A stretch of 64,000 nt of DNA from an uncultured bacterium (lineage in GTDB: Bacteria; Bacillota_I; Bacilli_A; RFN20; CAG-826): positions 520,107 to 584,106 of the forward strand of contig CASDYC010000001.1 in NCBI GenBank assembly GCA_949285665.1, in the 5' to 3' direction. The notes below the pieces were generated by a model that searched no databases, was not told where the DNA came from, and saw only the letters and a list, made by a program, of their open reading frames with translations. Shown piece after piece: positions 23,591 through 33,311 of this stretch. The stretch's first letter is position 1; every line of letters begins with the position of its first letter. The translations under genes were made by a program, and so were the position numbers.

Positions 23591-24781
23591 CTAATAATGG
23601 ACTCTTCTTTTGCTTACCGCAAATTGAAGAGCTGTAAATAAGAGAATTAATAAGAACAATAATACAGCGGCTGCGGCTGCATAATGAACTTTATTATCTT
23701 TCATACGATCATAGACATAATAAACAACTGTATATAAAGAATAATCTCCATCGGCAGTTCCTGGATTATTAAACATACCAACAATGCTTGAATATTCTTT
23801 AAATCCACCAATAAATGATGTAATCATGATATATAAAATTTGAGGTGATAATAATGGAACGGTAATTCTAGTTAATACTTTATATTTTGGTGTAGCATCG
23901 ATTTGAGCAGCTTGATAATATTGTTTATCAATACCTTGTAAACCACTTAAGAAAACTAAAATCTTAAATGGCAAGCTACTCCAAACAATATAAATACAAA
24001 GAGGAAGCATCGCATCCCATCTAGCGGCACCTTTAATCCAATCTTTATCAAGTCCAAATATCCAGTTTATAACACCATTTCGGTCAAAAATAACTGCAAA
24101 AACCATACCAACTGCGATTGTATTTGTAACATATGGTAAAAAGAATATGGTTTGTAATATTTTTTGGAACCATTTTAGTGAATTTAAACCAACTGAAATT
24201 AATAAGGCTATAACAATTGAAACTGGAACTGTTATAAAACAGATTATAAGAGTATTTGGAATTGCGTAATCTATAACCCTATGCTCATAACCACCATTAA
24301 TTTCAGTTAAACCTAAAATAAATCCATAATTATCCAATGTAAAACCATTATATGTTCTTAAAACATAGTTATAGTCTTTCATAAATGATATAAAAAATGT
24401 ATCAATTAAAGGATATATTAAAAATACAGCCATTAAAACTAAAACAGGTGCTAAATATAACCAAGCTTTCCAGTTATTTTTAGCATCGTCGTCTTTTACA
24501 TTTTTTAATCCATTATAATTATAAACATAATCCTTATTTCTTCTTGAAACAACAACAACATTAAAATCATCTTTTAAAGAATCAACATATTCTTCTTTTT
24601 CTTTATCTAGTGTCTTGTTTGTTTCAATAATATTTTTTAAATATTCGTTTTCGACTTCAAGTGCTTTAATTTGTTCGTCGTTTAAAGAACTTGTTTCTTT
24701 TGATTCAAGTTTTTGATTATTTATTAAAATTTTTGACTCAAGTTTTTCAAACTTATTTACTTCGATATTTGAATTATCCAT
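23591..24781 (-). CDS. ABC importer permease, MalF/UgpA type
   Basis: 396 aa. The first 95 or so residues are cytoplasmic and coiled-coil-like (EVENEYLKNIIETNKTLDKE), not found in standard UgpA. Six membrane helices follow, and the EAA loop YYQAAQIDATPKYKVLTRIT has Asp-Ala in place of the usual Asp-Gly. The start overlaps the ATPase stop by one base (TAATG), so translation is coupled and 1:1 synthesis is likely. With the next gene it forms the membrane channel of the importer. The long N-terminal extension may contact the large insert of the ATPase, but this is speculation. Confidence 0.9.
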   Translation of the reverse strand: MDNSNIEVNKFEKLESKILINNQKLESKETSSLNDEQIKALEVENEYLKNIIETNKTLDKEKEEYVDSLKDDFNVVVVSRRNKDYVYNYNGLKNVKDDDAKNNWKAWLYLAPVLVLMAVFLIYPLIDTFFISFMKDYNYVLRTYNGFTLDNYGFILGLTEINGGYEHRVIDYAIPNTLIICFITVPVSIVIALLISVGLNSLKWFQKILQTIFFLPYVTNTIAVGMVFAVIFDRNGVINWIFGLDKDWIKGAARWDAMLPLCIYIVWSSLPFKILVFLSGLQGIDKQYYQAAQIDATPKYKVLTRITVPLLSPQILYIMITSFIGGFKEYSSIVGMFNNPGTADGDYSLYTVVYYVYDRMKDNKVHYAAAAAVLLFLLILLFTALQFAVSKRRVHY

Positions 24782-26601
24782 TATAAATAAATCCTCTCTT
24801 GAGTTTGATAATCAAAAACAAACATTTTATTTTCTTTAACTTTTAATTTAATTTTTCCAAGTTTTACATCATTTTCAGAATTAATAATAACCTTAAATGA
24901 TGGTTTTAAGCAGTATTCACTCTTACAAACAACTGATAAATCTCTACCTAAAACTTCAATAATTTCAGCATCGCAAGTTAATTTTTCACTAGATTTATCA
25001 ACGTGTAAATTAAATCCTTCAGGTCTTATTGCAACATAAACTTTTTTATCTTCAAGTTTTTTATTTGTTTTATAAATTAAATCATCTCCAATATAAATTC
25101 CATTATCTTTAATATAACCTTCAAAAACATTAATTGGAGGGGTACCTAAGAATTGAGCAACAAATAAGTTTTTAGGATTATTATAAACTTCTTGTGGTTT
25201 ATCTTTTTGTTGTTCTTCACCAAGTTTCATAACAACAATTTCATCAGAAATTGACATTGCTTCTTCTTGGTCGTGAGTAACAAATACAGTTGTAATTCCG
25301 GTATTTTTTTGAATACGTTTAATTTCTTCTCTTGTTTGAAGTCTTAAACGAGCATCTAAGTTACTTAATGGTTCGTCAAGAAGTAAAACTTTTGGTCTTT
25401 TAACTAAAGCTCTTGCAATTGCAACTCTTTGTTGTTGACCACCAGATAATTGACTTGGTTTTCTTTGTAAATATTCATCAATTTGAACAAGTTTTGCAAC
25501 TTCATAAACAATTTCTTTTCTTTCGAGTTTATTTAATTTTCGATATGAGTATGCAACTGTTCTTTCGTCTTTTAAATTAGCTACATTTAATCCGTCATTG
25601 ATTGATTTAATTAAGTTATCTAAAACCATTTTTGTAGCATGTTTAATTTTGAAAAATCCACTTAAAACAGTCTTTTCTTCATTAAAATAAATTTTTAAAT
25701 CCATATTTTGAACTTTTGATGTTTTAAATAAATACTTAATAAATTTTTCACTTCTAATTCTTAATGATTCTTTTTCATCAAGTTGAGGATTGTTTAAAAC
25801 TGGGATTAAATCTTCATTTTTAATTCCATTAATTTCAAATCTAATAGTTGAATCAAATAAAGCTTCACTTGATAATGTACTTGATTCATTTAATAAAACA
25901 TAATTTTTAATTCTTGATAAATTTTCTTTAAATGATTCATATATTTTCTTTGAAATATTTAATAATTTAACATCGACTTTTAAAACCCCGTGTAATTTTT
26001 TATTATTAATTTCTTCATTTAAAGCGGTATATTCTTCTTTAAGAGATTTATCAGTCAACATTTTATCTTTTAAAGCTTCAAGTTTTTCTAATAAAGCTTC
26101 ATCTGAATCTTTTAAATTTAATTCATATTTAATTGAATTATGATAAATTGCAAGTTTTTTAATAAGAGTTGAAATTGAAGAAATAATTCCTTTATAAACG
26201 TCTTTTTCATTTAAATCAAATGAAATATTAATATCAAAATCAAAAAACTCAACTAAAGGAACTTCAACTTTAAGATTAGTTAATGGGAATTCAACATTTT
26301 TATAAATGGTCATGTGTGGATATAAAGCATAGTTTTGGAAAACTAAACCAATACCTCTTTTTTCAGGTGATAAGTTAGTAACTTCTTCATCTCCAAACCA
26401 AATTTCACCACTTGTTGGATTTAAAAGACCAGCAATCATATAAAGAGTTGTTGATTTTCCACATCCAGAAGGACCAAGTAAACCAACTAGTTTACCATCA
26501 GGAATTACAATATCTAAATCATTAACCGCAACCGTATCACGGATATGTTTAGATGGATTACCTGGGAAAATTTTTGTTAAATTTTTTAATCGAATTTCCA
26601 T
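24781..26601 (-). CDS. ABC importer ATPase (MsmK/UgpC type) with about 240-residue insertion
   Basis: 606 aa, versus about 370 in ordinary MsmK/UgpC proteins. Walker [10 protein letters not shown] (43-51) and Q-loop Gln89 are normal. Then, at about residues 113-355, a helical, charged segment of unknown fold is inserted in the helical domain. The signature LSGGQQQR (385-392), Walker B VLLLDEP (405-411) and H-loop His443 follow, with a C-terminal TOBE-type regulatory domain (about 480-606). All ATPase residues are intact. As I recall, mycoplasma MG187/MPN134 proteins are likewise about 585 residues and lie beside a nuclease lipoprotein and two permeases, so this is probably the orthologous system. 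Confidence 0.92.
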   Translation of the reverse strand: MEIRLKNLTKIFPGNPSKHIRDTVAVNDLDIVIPDGKLVGLLGPSGCGKSTTLYMIAGLLNPTSGEIWFGDEEVTNLSPEKRGIGLVFQNYALYPHMTIYKNVEFPLTNLKVEVPLVEFFDFDINISFDLNEKDVYKGIISSISTLIKKLAIYHNSIKYELNLKDSDEALLEKLEALKDKMLTDKSLKEEYTALNEEINNKKLHGVLKVDVKLLNISKKIYESFKENLSRIKNYVLLNESSTLSSEALFDSTIRFEINGIKNEDLIPVLNNPQLDEKESLRIRSEKFIKYLFKTSKVQNMDLKIYFNEEKTVLSGFFKIKHATKMVLDNLIKSINDGLNVANLKDERTVAYSYRKLNKLERKEIVYEVAKLVQIDEYLQRKPSQLSGGQQQRVAIARALVKRPKVLLLDEPLSNLDARLRLQTREEIKRIQKNTGITTVFVTHDQEEAMSISDEIVVMKLGEEQQKDKPQEVYNNPKNLFVAQFLGTPPINVFEGYIKDNGIYIGDDLIYKTNKKLEDKKVYVAIRPEGFNLHVDKSSEKLTCDAEIIEVLGRDLSVVCKSEYCLKPSFKVIINSENDVKLGKIKLKVKENKMFVFDYQTQERIYL

Positions 26602-26624
26602 AACTAGATGTCTCCTTATTATTT

Positions 26625-28778
26625 TTATTTACTTTCTTGAGCTTTTTTATTCTCTAATTCTTTTTTATCTTCACTTTTACTAAATGCAATTGCAACACCA
26701 GACGAATCTTCTTCGTTAACGCCTAATTTTAATTTTTCACGTTTAACTTTTTCCATATGATCTTTAATTGCAATATAGAATCTTCTAATAAAGTAACAAC
26801 ACATTAAGAATGCAACAATTGTAAATACAATAATTATAATATCCATTATATTCATAACTCTTGGAGTATTATTAAATAGTGTTACTCTAAAGCCAATAAT
26901 TATAAAGTCAGCAATCATTGTATAAGTACAAATTAAAGCATATAAACTTGTAATGAAGAATGATTTTGGTCTAACTCTTTTAAATTCATCATCTTTATAT
27001 TTATTTTTCATAAAGAAGAATAATCCAATATCTCCAAGAATAAATACAAGAGCATAAATTACTGAGAATAGTATAAATATAAGATTTAAATCAAATTGAT
27101 CTACTATAACACCATCTGAAACTTTATTACCATTTACATCATAAACTCCACCATATTGAGTTGATAAATAACCAAACTTAAATGTAATAGAAGAATTTGC
27201 AATAGTTGTATCAGATTCTTTTGAAGCAATTTCGTATTGTAATGTAATACCAAATATATCAATTGTTTTAATATTATTTAAGTCTTCTAAGCCTTCAAGG
27301 AAGAAATTAACACTATTTTTTCCTTCATAAATTTGAATTTTAGAAGATACTTTATTTCCAATATAATCCAAACTTCCATCGTTATAAATTACTCTAAAAT
27401 AACTTCCTTCCATTCTTTCTTCATTAAAGCTAGAAAATGAGAAATAAGTTCGATAGTAATACAAACCATTTTCAATATTTTCAAATACTTCATCTCCACC
27501 AGAGATTGAAAGACTTGGGAAGTAGAAATTATCATACATTTTCTTATAAGCTTCTTCGACTGTTAAATCTAAACCAAGTGATAAGCAATAAACTTCACCA
27601 AATTTAGAAATTGTTTGAGAAGTTATATTCATATAATCATTTGCATAATATTTTCTTGTTCCAATTTTACTTATTTCAATTTCATAATCATCAGAAAATC
27701 TTGGGAATACTTCATAAAAACTACCATTTGATAACTCATCAATAAAGAATACATTAACTAATTCAATTTTAGCAATATCAGATTCTTGAGTTTGATATGG
27801 TAATTGAACATCACAAACTGAATTTATAGAACTTGCATAATTAATACCTAAACTTGCAGTTATTCCAACACCAGTTTGTCTTTGTAAATTACCTTCGTAT
27901 TGTTCTCCAGAATTTAGAGTAACTCTTAATTTTGCTGGTCGATAATTAGCTTCATCATAATAACCGACTGTATATATAATTTGATCTTCTTCATTTTCTC
28001 CAACTAAACTTAAATCTAATTTAACAGTTATTGAATAAGAATAAGAGAAATCACTAATTGATGTTCTTGTAACTTCAACGCTTAATAATTGATCCGTTAC
28101 TTCTTGACTTGGAGTTTCATAATATTCATCAGTTTCAAAAATAAATTCATCATTATAATTGACATCTTCTCCGACTACTAATTCTTCTTCACCTTCTGGA
28201 ACATTAAGACTTGAAACATTTGTATAAATATCGTGCAATTTATAAGAAGCAACGGCATAATTTTCTTTAAAATTATTATAAATTATGTCACTTCTTGACA
28301 ATAATCTAATTGAAGTCTCTCCTTCTTTTGGCTCAGTTTCAAAAGATAGGGTTTGATATTGAGGTTCAACTTCTAAAGTAATTAATTGAGGATCTTTTTC
28401 TTCTGTATTTATGTTTACAGTTTCAATTTCTAAAGTCATTTTTCCAGTTTCTTTATCACCAAAATAAAAAACTGGGGCGATTCCAAAACTTGAGTCTTCA
28501 TCACCTTCATAGTTAACAGTGATCTCAATTGCTAAATCACCATTTTCATGATAGTCAATTCTAGTTGTTCGAATATTTAAATATTCTTCATAAAATTGAT
28601 CTAATAATGATTCATCATCAAAAATAGATTTATCATTTTGTTGCGCTAAATTATTTTGTGTTTTTAATTCTTGAACATTATTTTGTTGATAAGAGCCGTC
28701 TAAACTAGGAGCATTATAAGAAAATGCTGCCAAGCTTATTCCCATCGCAAATAATGCAGTTAGTACTTTCTTCTTCAC
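26625..28778 (-). CDS. Exported membrane-anchored protein, 717 aa, first gene of the ABC/nuclease operon
   Basis: A GTG start at 28778 gives a signal sequence ([21 protein letters not shown]). About 540 extracellular, beta-rich residues follow, with repeated phrases such as YYETPSQEV and [18 protein letters not shown]. Four membrane helices (about 560-680) and a charged cytoplasmic tail finish the protein. No named domain is recognised. It is followed by the ATPase after 23 bases and has its own promoter at 28800-28828. The position suggests an outer scaffold or receptor that works with the importer. Mycoplasma counterparts are not known to me. Confidence 0.7.
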   Translation of the reverse strand: MKKKVLTALFAMGISLAAFSYNAPSLDGSYQQNNVQELKTQNNLAQQNDKSIFDDESLLDQFYEEYLNIRTTRIDYHENGDLAIEITVNYEGDEDSSFGIAPVFYFGDKETGKMTLEIETVNINTEEKDPQLITLEVEPQYQTLSFETEPKEGETSIRLLSRSDIIYNNFKENYAVASYKLHDIYTNVSSLNVPEGEEELVVGEDVNYNDEFIFETDEYYETPSQEVTDQLLSVEVTRTSISDFSYSYSITVKLDLSLVGENEEDQIIYTVGYYDEANYRPAKLRVTLNSGEQYEGNLQRQTGVGITASLGINYASSINSVCDVQLPYQTQESDIAKIELVNVFFIDELSNGSFYEVFPRFSDDYEIEISKIGTRKYYANDYMNITSQTISKFGEVYCLSLGLDLTVEEAYKKMYDNFYFPSLSISGGDEVFENIENGLYYYRTYFSFSSFNEERMEGSYFRVIYNDGSLDYIGNKVSSKIQIYEGKNSVNFFLEGLEDLNNIKTIDIFGITLQYEIASKESDTTIANSSITFKFGYLSTQYGGVYDVNGNKVSDGVIVDQFDLNLIFILFSVIYALVFILGDIGLFFFMKNKYKDDEFKRVRPKSFFITSLYALICTYTMIADFIIIGFRVTLFNNTPRVMNIMDIIIIVFTIVAFLMCCYFIRRFYIAIKDHMEKVKREKLKLGVNEEDSSGVAIAFSKSEDKKELENKKAQESK

Positions 28779-28799
28779 AACTTTTACCAGCCTATAAAT

Positions 28800-28828
28800 A
28801 TTATAATGTTTTAAAAAAAGTATAACAA
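28800..28828 (-). promoter_or_regulatory. Promoter of the ABC/nuclease operon
   Basis: On the minus strand TTGTTA (28828-28823), 17-bp spacer, TATAAT (28805-28800), about 22 bases before the GTG start. A small hairpin (28839-28855) separates it from the RDD genes. Confidence 0.65.
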
Positions 28829-28858
28829 TATTAATCTATATTACTTCGTAATATTTTC

Positions 28859-29875
28859 TTATCGAAGTCTGAAATCAACACCATTTTTCGAGTTAATTTC
28901 ATCTAGAACAATTTCATCTAATGAATTATAAATTTTATACATTGAAGTATCGACTAATTGAAAATGCATAATATAATCGTGAAGACATTGTTTATTTTTA
29001 GTAAAAAATATCATATTAAAAGAAATAATTATTGGAATTAAAAATGTAAAAATAGATAAAATTACTTCTAAAAATAAAAATATTAAAAATCTTAAAAAAT
29101 ATTGTTTATTTGAAACGTTTAATAAATTTTTATTGACTACTCCAATTTTAAAAACCAATTTTCCAATTGTTTTTTTTCCTTTATTAAAAATTAATGGAAT
29201 AAATAAATAAGTTATAAAACAAGATAAAATTAATGGAATTGGAATTTCAATAATTACAATAATTCTAGTTAAAAATAACATTGCATCATTATAACCATTA
29301 ACATAACTTAAATATGCTCTACAAGTTTCATTAATATATGGAATAAAAAATTCTTTTGCAACTGTTTCATAATTACCTTTTGGCATATATGAAATTTGAT
29401 TAGTTGTTTCATCAATGTAATACACTTCTTTTCCATCAATTTTGATATTTAATCTAAATTCATTGAAATCTTCTTTTAATTCTAAACCTTTTTCATAATT
29501 TTCTTCGAGCATAAAATTAATAAATCCATCATGAGAATTAGTTCCTAAAATTGAATCAGTTAACGTTGATAATACATAATAACTAGTATATTGATCAAAA
29601 TTTGTTTCATAATAATCAGAAATTAATCGATATTGCTTACTTTTTCCATTTAGTCCATCTTCTGGAACATAAATACACGAATTTTGATGTACATTTTCAA
29701 TAATTAAGTCATTTTCTTGATAGCCAGGTGTAACTTTTTCAATTTGATCAGAAATTATAAAAAAGATTAAGAATATTAAACAGAAAATTAAAAAATCTAA
29801 TAATGCCGAAAAAATTCTTTTTGAAGTTTGTGGTCTTTCATATTCAATTGAATATTTAGCTCTATTTACTTCCAT
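28859..29875 (-). CDS. RDD-family membrane protein 1
   Basis: 338 aa. TSKRIFSALLDFLIFCLIF is the first RDD helix with its Arg and Asp. About 160 residues outside the membrane follow, then three more helices with the KTIGKLVFKIGVVN motif and a C-terminal LHDYIMHFQLVD ending of the HDxxxxTxVV type. RDD proteins act in ion exchange or transport, but most are uncharacterised. The large loop between helices 1 and 2 is much longer than in typical 150-200-aa members. The start lies inside the end of the preceding paralogue (14-base overlap). Confidence 0.8.
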   Translation of the reverse strand: MEVNRAKYSIEYERPQTSKRIFSALLDFLIFCLIFLIFFIISDQIEKVTPGYQENDLIIENVHQNSCIYVPEDGLNGKSKQYRLISDYYETNFDQYTSYYVLSTLTDSILGTNSHDGFINFMLEENYEKGLELKEDFNEFRLNIKIDGKEVYYIDETTNQISYMPKGNYETVAKEFFIPYINETCRAYLSYVNGYNDAMLFLTRIIVIIEIPIPLILSCFITYLFIPLIFNKGKKTIGKLVFKIGVVNKNLLNVSNKQYFLRFLIFLFLEVILSIFTFLIPIIISFNMIFFTKNKQCLHDYIMHFQLVDTSMYKIYNSLDEIVLDEINSKNGVDFRLR

Positions 29876-31019
29876 GTTGCTCCTTATAAATTAAAAGTTC
29901 ATCACTTGCTTTTGTATCAATAACTATCATATTAAAAAATAATTCCTTAATTGACTTATTATATGAATTTCCCAAAGCAATACACAAATTAATTAAGCAA
30001 TAAATAACTGATACTATACTAAAAATTAATAAGACTGTTAATGAAAATATCTTACTAAATCCTAAAGAAATAAATGGAATGAAAACTAACATCGAAAAAT
30101 TTTCAATCATATTTAAAAAGAATAAAAATAAGACATTTCTTTTTTTAATAAAATAATTTGTTTTTAAATCAAAATATTCAATTTTTAGTATCATTTTTGT
30201 TAAAGTTCTTGATTTTTTATCAATTAAAGGAATTATTAAATACATCACAATACAAGATATAAAAAATGAAATAAAAGAACAAACTGTATACATATAATCA
30301 AAAGAATTATTAATCATATTTATTTGATTATTGCAATTTATATAAGTTTGATTTGTTTTTGCAAACTCAGTAATTATATTTGCATAATTATAATTAAAAA
30401 TATTAGATTTAAATAATTCCAAATCAGCTTCACCTTGTTTTGACATACTAGAATATTCATCAAAATAAGCTTTAAATTCATCTTTATATTCATCTTTTAA
30501 TACTAAATCATAACTATCGCTTTCTTTAAAAAACTTAATTTGATTTGGATCATTACTTGTATTATTAAATAGATTATAAATATATTTTTTAGCTTCTTGA
30601 TTATCATATTTTTTAAAATAATATGTAGAAATTACATCAAATTCATTAATATTTTGATATTTATTATTATCTTCGTCTTTAAAGGTGTAATATTCTACAA
30701 ATTTATCACAAGTATATGATGAATTGGTATTATAATCGTATTTGGAATCTTCATTTTCATAAAATAATAAATCATTTTCATATAATGTATCCATGATTCT
30801 TAATTGATTTGCATCAATTTCTTTAATTTTTTCATTATATGAAGTAGTTATACTTGCAAGTGGCATAATAGCAACTTCATATAACAAAACGCTTAAAATA
30901 AAAGTGATAAAAAAATCACCTAAAAAAGCAAGTATTCTTCTTGTTAATTTGCAAGGTGAGATAATAAATTCATCTTTTGAATTATTATTTTCTGCAATAT
31001 TATTATTTTTTTCTTCCAT
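29862..31019 (-). CDS. RDD-family membrane protein 2
   Basis: 385 aa. LTRRILAFLGDFFITFILSV is the first RDD helix. A loop of about 200 residues follows (DTLYENDLLFYENEDSKYDY onwards), then helices with SRTLTKMILKIEYFDLK. It is the most diverged of the four: the terminal HD motif is missing, replaced by KELFFNMIVIDTK. It overlaps both neighbours by 14-17 bases, so translation of all four is coupled. No substrate can be named. Confidence 0.75.
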   Translation of the reverse strand: MEEKNNNIAENNNSKDEFIISPCKLTRRILAFLGDFFITFILSVLLYEVAIMPLASITTSYNEKIKEIDANQLRIMDTLYENDLLFYENEDSKYDYNTNSSYTCDKFVEYYTFKDEDNNKYQNINEFDVISTYYFKKYDNQEAKKYIYNLFNNTSNDPNQIKFFKESDSYDLVLKDEYKDEFKAYFDEYSSMSKQGEADLELFKSNIFNYNYANIITEFAKTNQTYINCNNQINMINNSFDYMYTVCSFISFFISCIVMYLIIPLIDKKSRTLTKMILKIEYFDLKTNYFIKKRNVLFLFFLNMIENFSMLVFIPFISLGFSKIFSLTVLLIFSIVSVIYCLINLCIALGNSYNKSIKELFFNMIVIDTKASDELLIYKEQHGSK

Positions 31020-32112
31020 CTAAATCACTCTTATTAGTTTCAAACGTTTTAGCTGATTTTAGTTTTTCAGTATATGATAGCTCATCATTTCTTGTTTCTT
31101 TTTCAAGTTCGGGATATTTTTCAAAAAATCTTAATTCTTCGTTTTCATCTTTAAAAATATAACTATCTTTTACATTAACAACTTTACTTTTTACAACATA
31201 ATCAAAGATATCACGTTGATCTTTTGATAAAAATAAAACAAAAATATCTAAAATTATTGGAACAATCATAAAAATAATAATTGAATAAATATTTAAAAAA
31301 TATAATCCTAATACTAAAAATGGAGAATAAATAAAATATCTAAGAAATACTTGATATTTTTTAATTTTAAAGCCGGTTTTATTATTAATTAATCCAACAT
31401 TAAATAATTTTGAAATAGGTGTCTCACCATTTTTAAAAAATAACGGAATAATCATAAAATAAATTACAAACGATATAACTCCAGAAATTGTATATGAAAT
31501 GATATTTAAATTATTTACATAATCTTTATTTGTTTTGTAATTATTTATATTTAATTGATATAAAATATTTTCACAAATTGCCAATTTAGAATACGTTTCT
31601 TGTTGATAAAATAATTTTTCATCTTTATCTAAATCACTATCAACTGTTACTCCAATAATATCGTAGGCATAATTCCCATCATTTTGTTGAATATATTGAT
31701 AATATCCATCACTTGAAATATGATTATCATTAGTTGCTTCAAATGGTAAACCCAAAATTACAACATTAAAAAGATATTCAGTAGTATCAGATTGAATTAC
31801 ATCTTTATTTTCTAAATTATTATCATAATATTCAAAAACATCTTGTTTATAATCATCTAAAAAATTAAGAATGATATTTTGATAATAACTTTGATCTTTA
31901 TTTTTATCATAAGATATATTTAATTGATATCTATTAATTATTTCATTATTATCTTTTATTCCATTTACATAACTAGAATTATTTTGATAAATAGGATAAA
32001 AAGTTGAAAAATATAAAAGAATTGCTAATAAAATCGCAACTAAGAAATCTAACAATAAAATGGAAGCCTTTAAAATTGATAAAGGTTCACTAATTTTCAA
32101 GGATTTGTTCAT
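31003..32112 (-). CDS. RDD-family membrane protein 3
   Basis: I use the ATG at 32112 (MNKSLKISEPLSILKASILL) inside the end of the upstream paralogue, with AAGGA upstream; the longer frame to 32154 is less likely. 369 aa. The first RDD helix keeps the Asp (LLLDFLVAILL) but not the Arg. A loop of about 190 residues follows, then ETPISKLFNVGLINNKTGFK, and the end IFDYVVKSKVVNVKDS with a long charged tail. Same topology as its relatives. Confidence 0.75.
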   Translation of the reverse strand: MNKSLKISEPLSILKASILLLDFLVAILLAILLYFSTFYPIYQNNSSYVNGIKDNNEIINRYQLNISYDKNKDQSYYQNIILNFLDDYKQDVFEYYDNNLENKDVIQSDTTEYLFNVVILGLPFEATNDNHISSDGYYQYIQQNDGNYAYDIIGVTVDSDLDKDEKLFYQQETYSKLAICENILYQLNINNYKTNKDYVNNLNIISYTISGVISFVIYFMIIPLFFKNGETPISKLFNVGLINNKTGFKIKKYQVFLRYFIYSPFLVLGLYFLNIYSIIIFMIVPIILDIFVLFLSKDQRDIFDYVVKSKVVNVKDSYIFKDENEELRFFEKYPELEKETRNDELSYTEKLKSAKTFETNKSDLDGRKK

Positions 32113-33151
32113 TTGGATCGTAGTCCTTATGTGATTCTGCATAAATTTCTTCATCTTCTTTTGATTTAAACCATACAGAATTCACTTTATCAATAACAAC
32201 TGATTTACTAATAAAATCATGAATAGATTTTTTCTTTTTAGAGAAAACATATGTAACATAAGAAATTAAAAACATTCCACCAAAAGTTGCAATACTACCT
32301 AAAATTTCAACAATATAAAATGACAAAAATCTAATTAAATATTTATATTTTTTAAGTGAATATCCATCATCTGAAATAACTCCAATTTTAAAAATATATT
32401 TTCCAATTGTTTCGCCATTTTTTGAAAATAATGGAATTAAGAAATAAAAAATAAATGCTAAACCAAATGAAATTGGTAAAAGATAAACCAAAGTAATTCC
32501 AATAATCATGTTATTTTCTTGTAATAATGAAGCATTTATTGGCGAATTTGATATTTCGCTTTCTAAATTAGTAAATAAATTTTGATATAGATCTAAAGTT
32601 AATTGCACTTTTGAACTAGTTTTTTCATCAAAACCGGTAATGTAATATTTATTTTCTTCGTTTAATTCTAAACTTTTTATATTATTTGTTGATTTTTCTT
32701 CACTTGATGCGATATTTAAAATATTTTTCTTAATATAATCTAGAGAATAATTTGTATATCTAACATCATCACCATTTGCTTCTTGTCTTTTTTCTAAATA
32801 ATATCTAACAATTGAATCGGTGAAATTAACAGTGATAATTTCTTCTTTATTTGTTTCATCATTTTGAACTTTAACTTCAAATTCATTAAAATCTTCAAAA
32901 CTTTTAAAATTATCTTCATTAGCAAGACTTGAAATAGAATAAACTGCTTTATTAATTCCAACATAAAGACCAGTTTTTACATAATTATCCATTAAAATAC
33001 TTATATTATCATTATATTTTTCATCATCTAAAACTGCGTTATAGACGCCGCAAGGAAAAAATATAATAAATGTTAATGCTAAAAGAATAATAAAATCAAT
33101 TAATGCAGCTAACACTCTTTTAGACATTTTTGCTAATAAAATAACTTTCAT
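32090..33151 (-). CDS. RDD-family membrane protein 4 (first of the operon)
   Basis: 353 aa from the ATG at 33151; a shorter start at 33127 (MSKRVLAAL) is possible. MSKRVLAALIDFIILLALTF is a full RDD first helix. The loop spans about 170 residues, followed by GETIGKYIFKIGVISDDGYS and HDFISKSVVIDKV, the best-conserved RDD ending of the four. No ribosome-binding site is visible. The -10 box ends nine bases before the ATG, so a leaderless or near-leaderless mRNA is likely. Four such genes in overlapping order suggest a hetero-oligomer. Confidence 0.78.
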   Translation of the reverse strand: MKVILLAKMSKRVLAALIDFIILLALTFIIFFPCGVYNAVLDDEKYNDNISILMDNYVKTGLYVGINKAVYSISSLANEDNFKSFEDFNEFEVKVQNDETNKEEIITVNFTDSIVRYYLEKRQEANGDDVRYTNYSLDYIKKNILNIASSEEKSTNNIKSLELNEENKYYITGFDEKTSSKVQLTLDLYQNLFTNLESEISNSPINASLLQENNMIIGITLVYLLPISFGLAFIFYFLIPLFSKNGETIGKYIFKIGVISDDGYSLKKYKYLIRFLSFYIVEILGSIATFGGMFLISYVTYVFSKKKKSIHDFISKSVVIDKVNSVWFKSKEDEEIYAESHKDYDPNEQILEN

Positions 33152-33160
33152 AATAGTAAT

Positions 33161-33197
33161 ATTATAATTTTTATCTTTTATTTTTAAAAGATAAAAA
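33161..33197 (-). promoter_or_regulatory. RDD operon promoter with 12-bp inverted repeat
   Basis: TATAAT on the minus strand at 33166-33161. A perfect inverted repeat (33168-33179 with 33186-33197, half TTTTTATCTTTT, 6-base centre) lies immediately upstream where the -35 box should be. It could be an operator for an activator or repressor, or a hairpin on a longer transcript. Confidence 0.5.
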
Positions 33198-33253
33198 TAT
33201 TTCACAATATTAGTAAACTGTTAGTAATTTTGTTAAAAAAATACAAAATAAAT

Positions 33254-33284
33254 AAAAAAAGTCTGCATTTCGCAGACTTTTTTT
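33254..33284 (-). terminator. Terminator of the str operon (after tuf)
   Basis: GTCTGC/GCAGAC stem extended by A/T runs on both sides (33254-33266 with 33272-33284). T run on both strands, so it works in either direction. Confidence 0.92.
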
Positions 33285-33311
33285 GATTTATAAGGTTAAA
33301 TAACTATTAAA

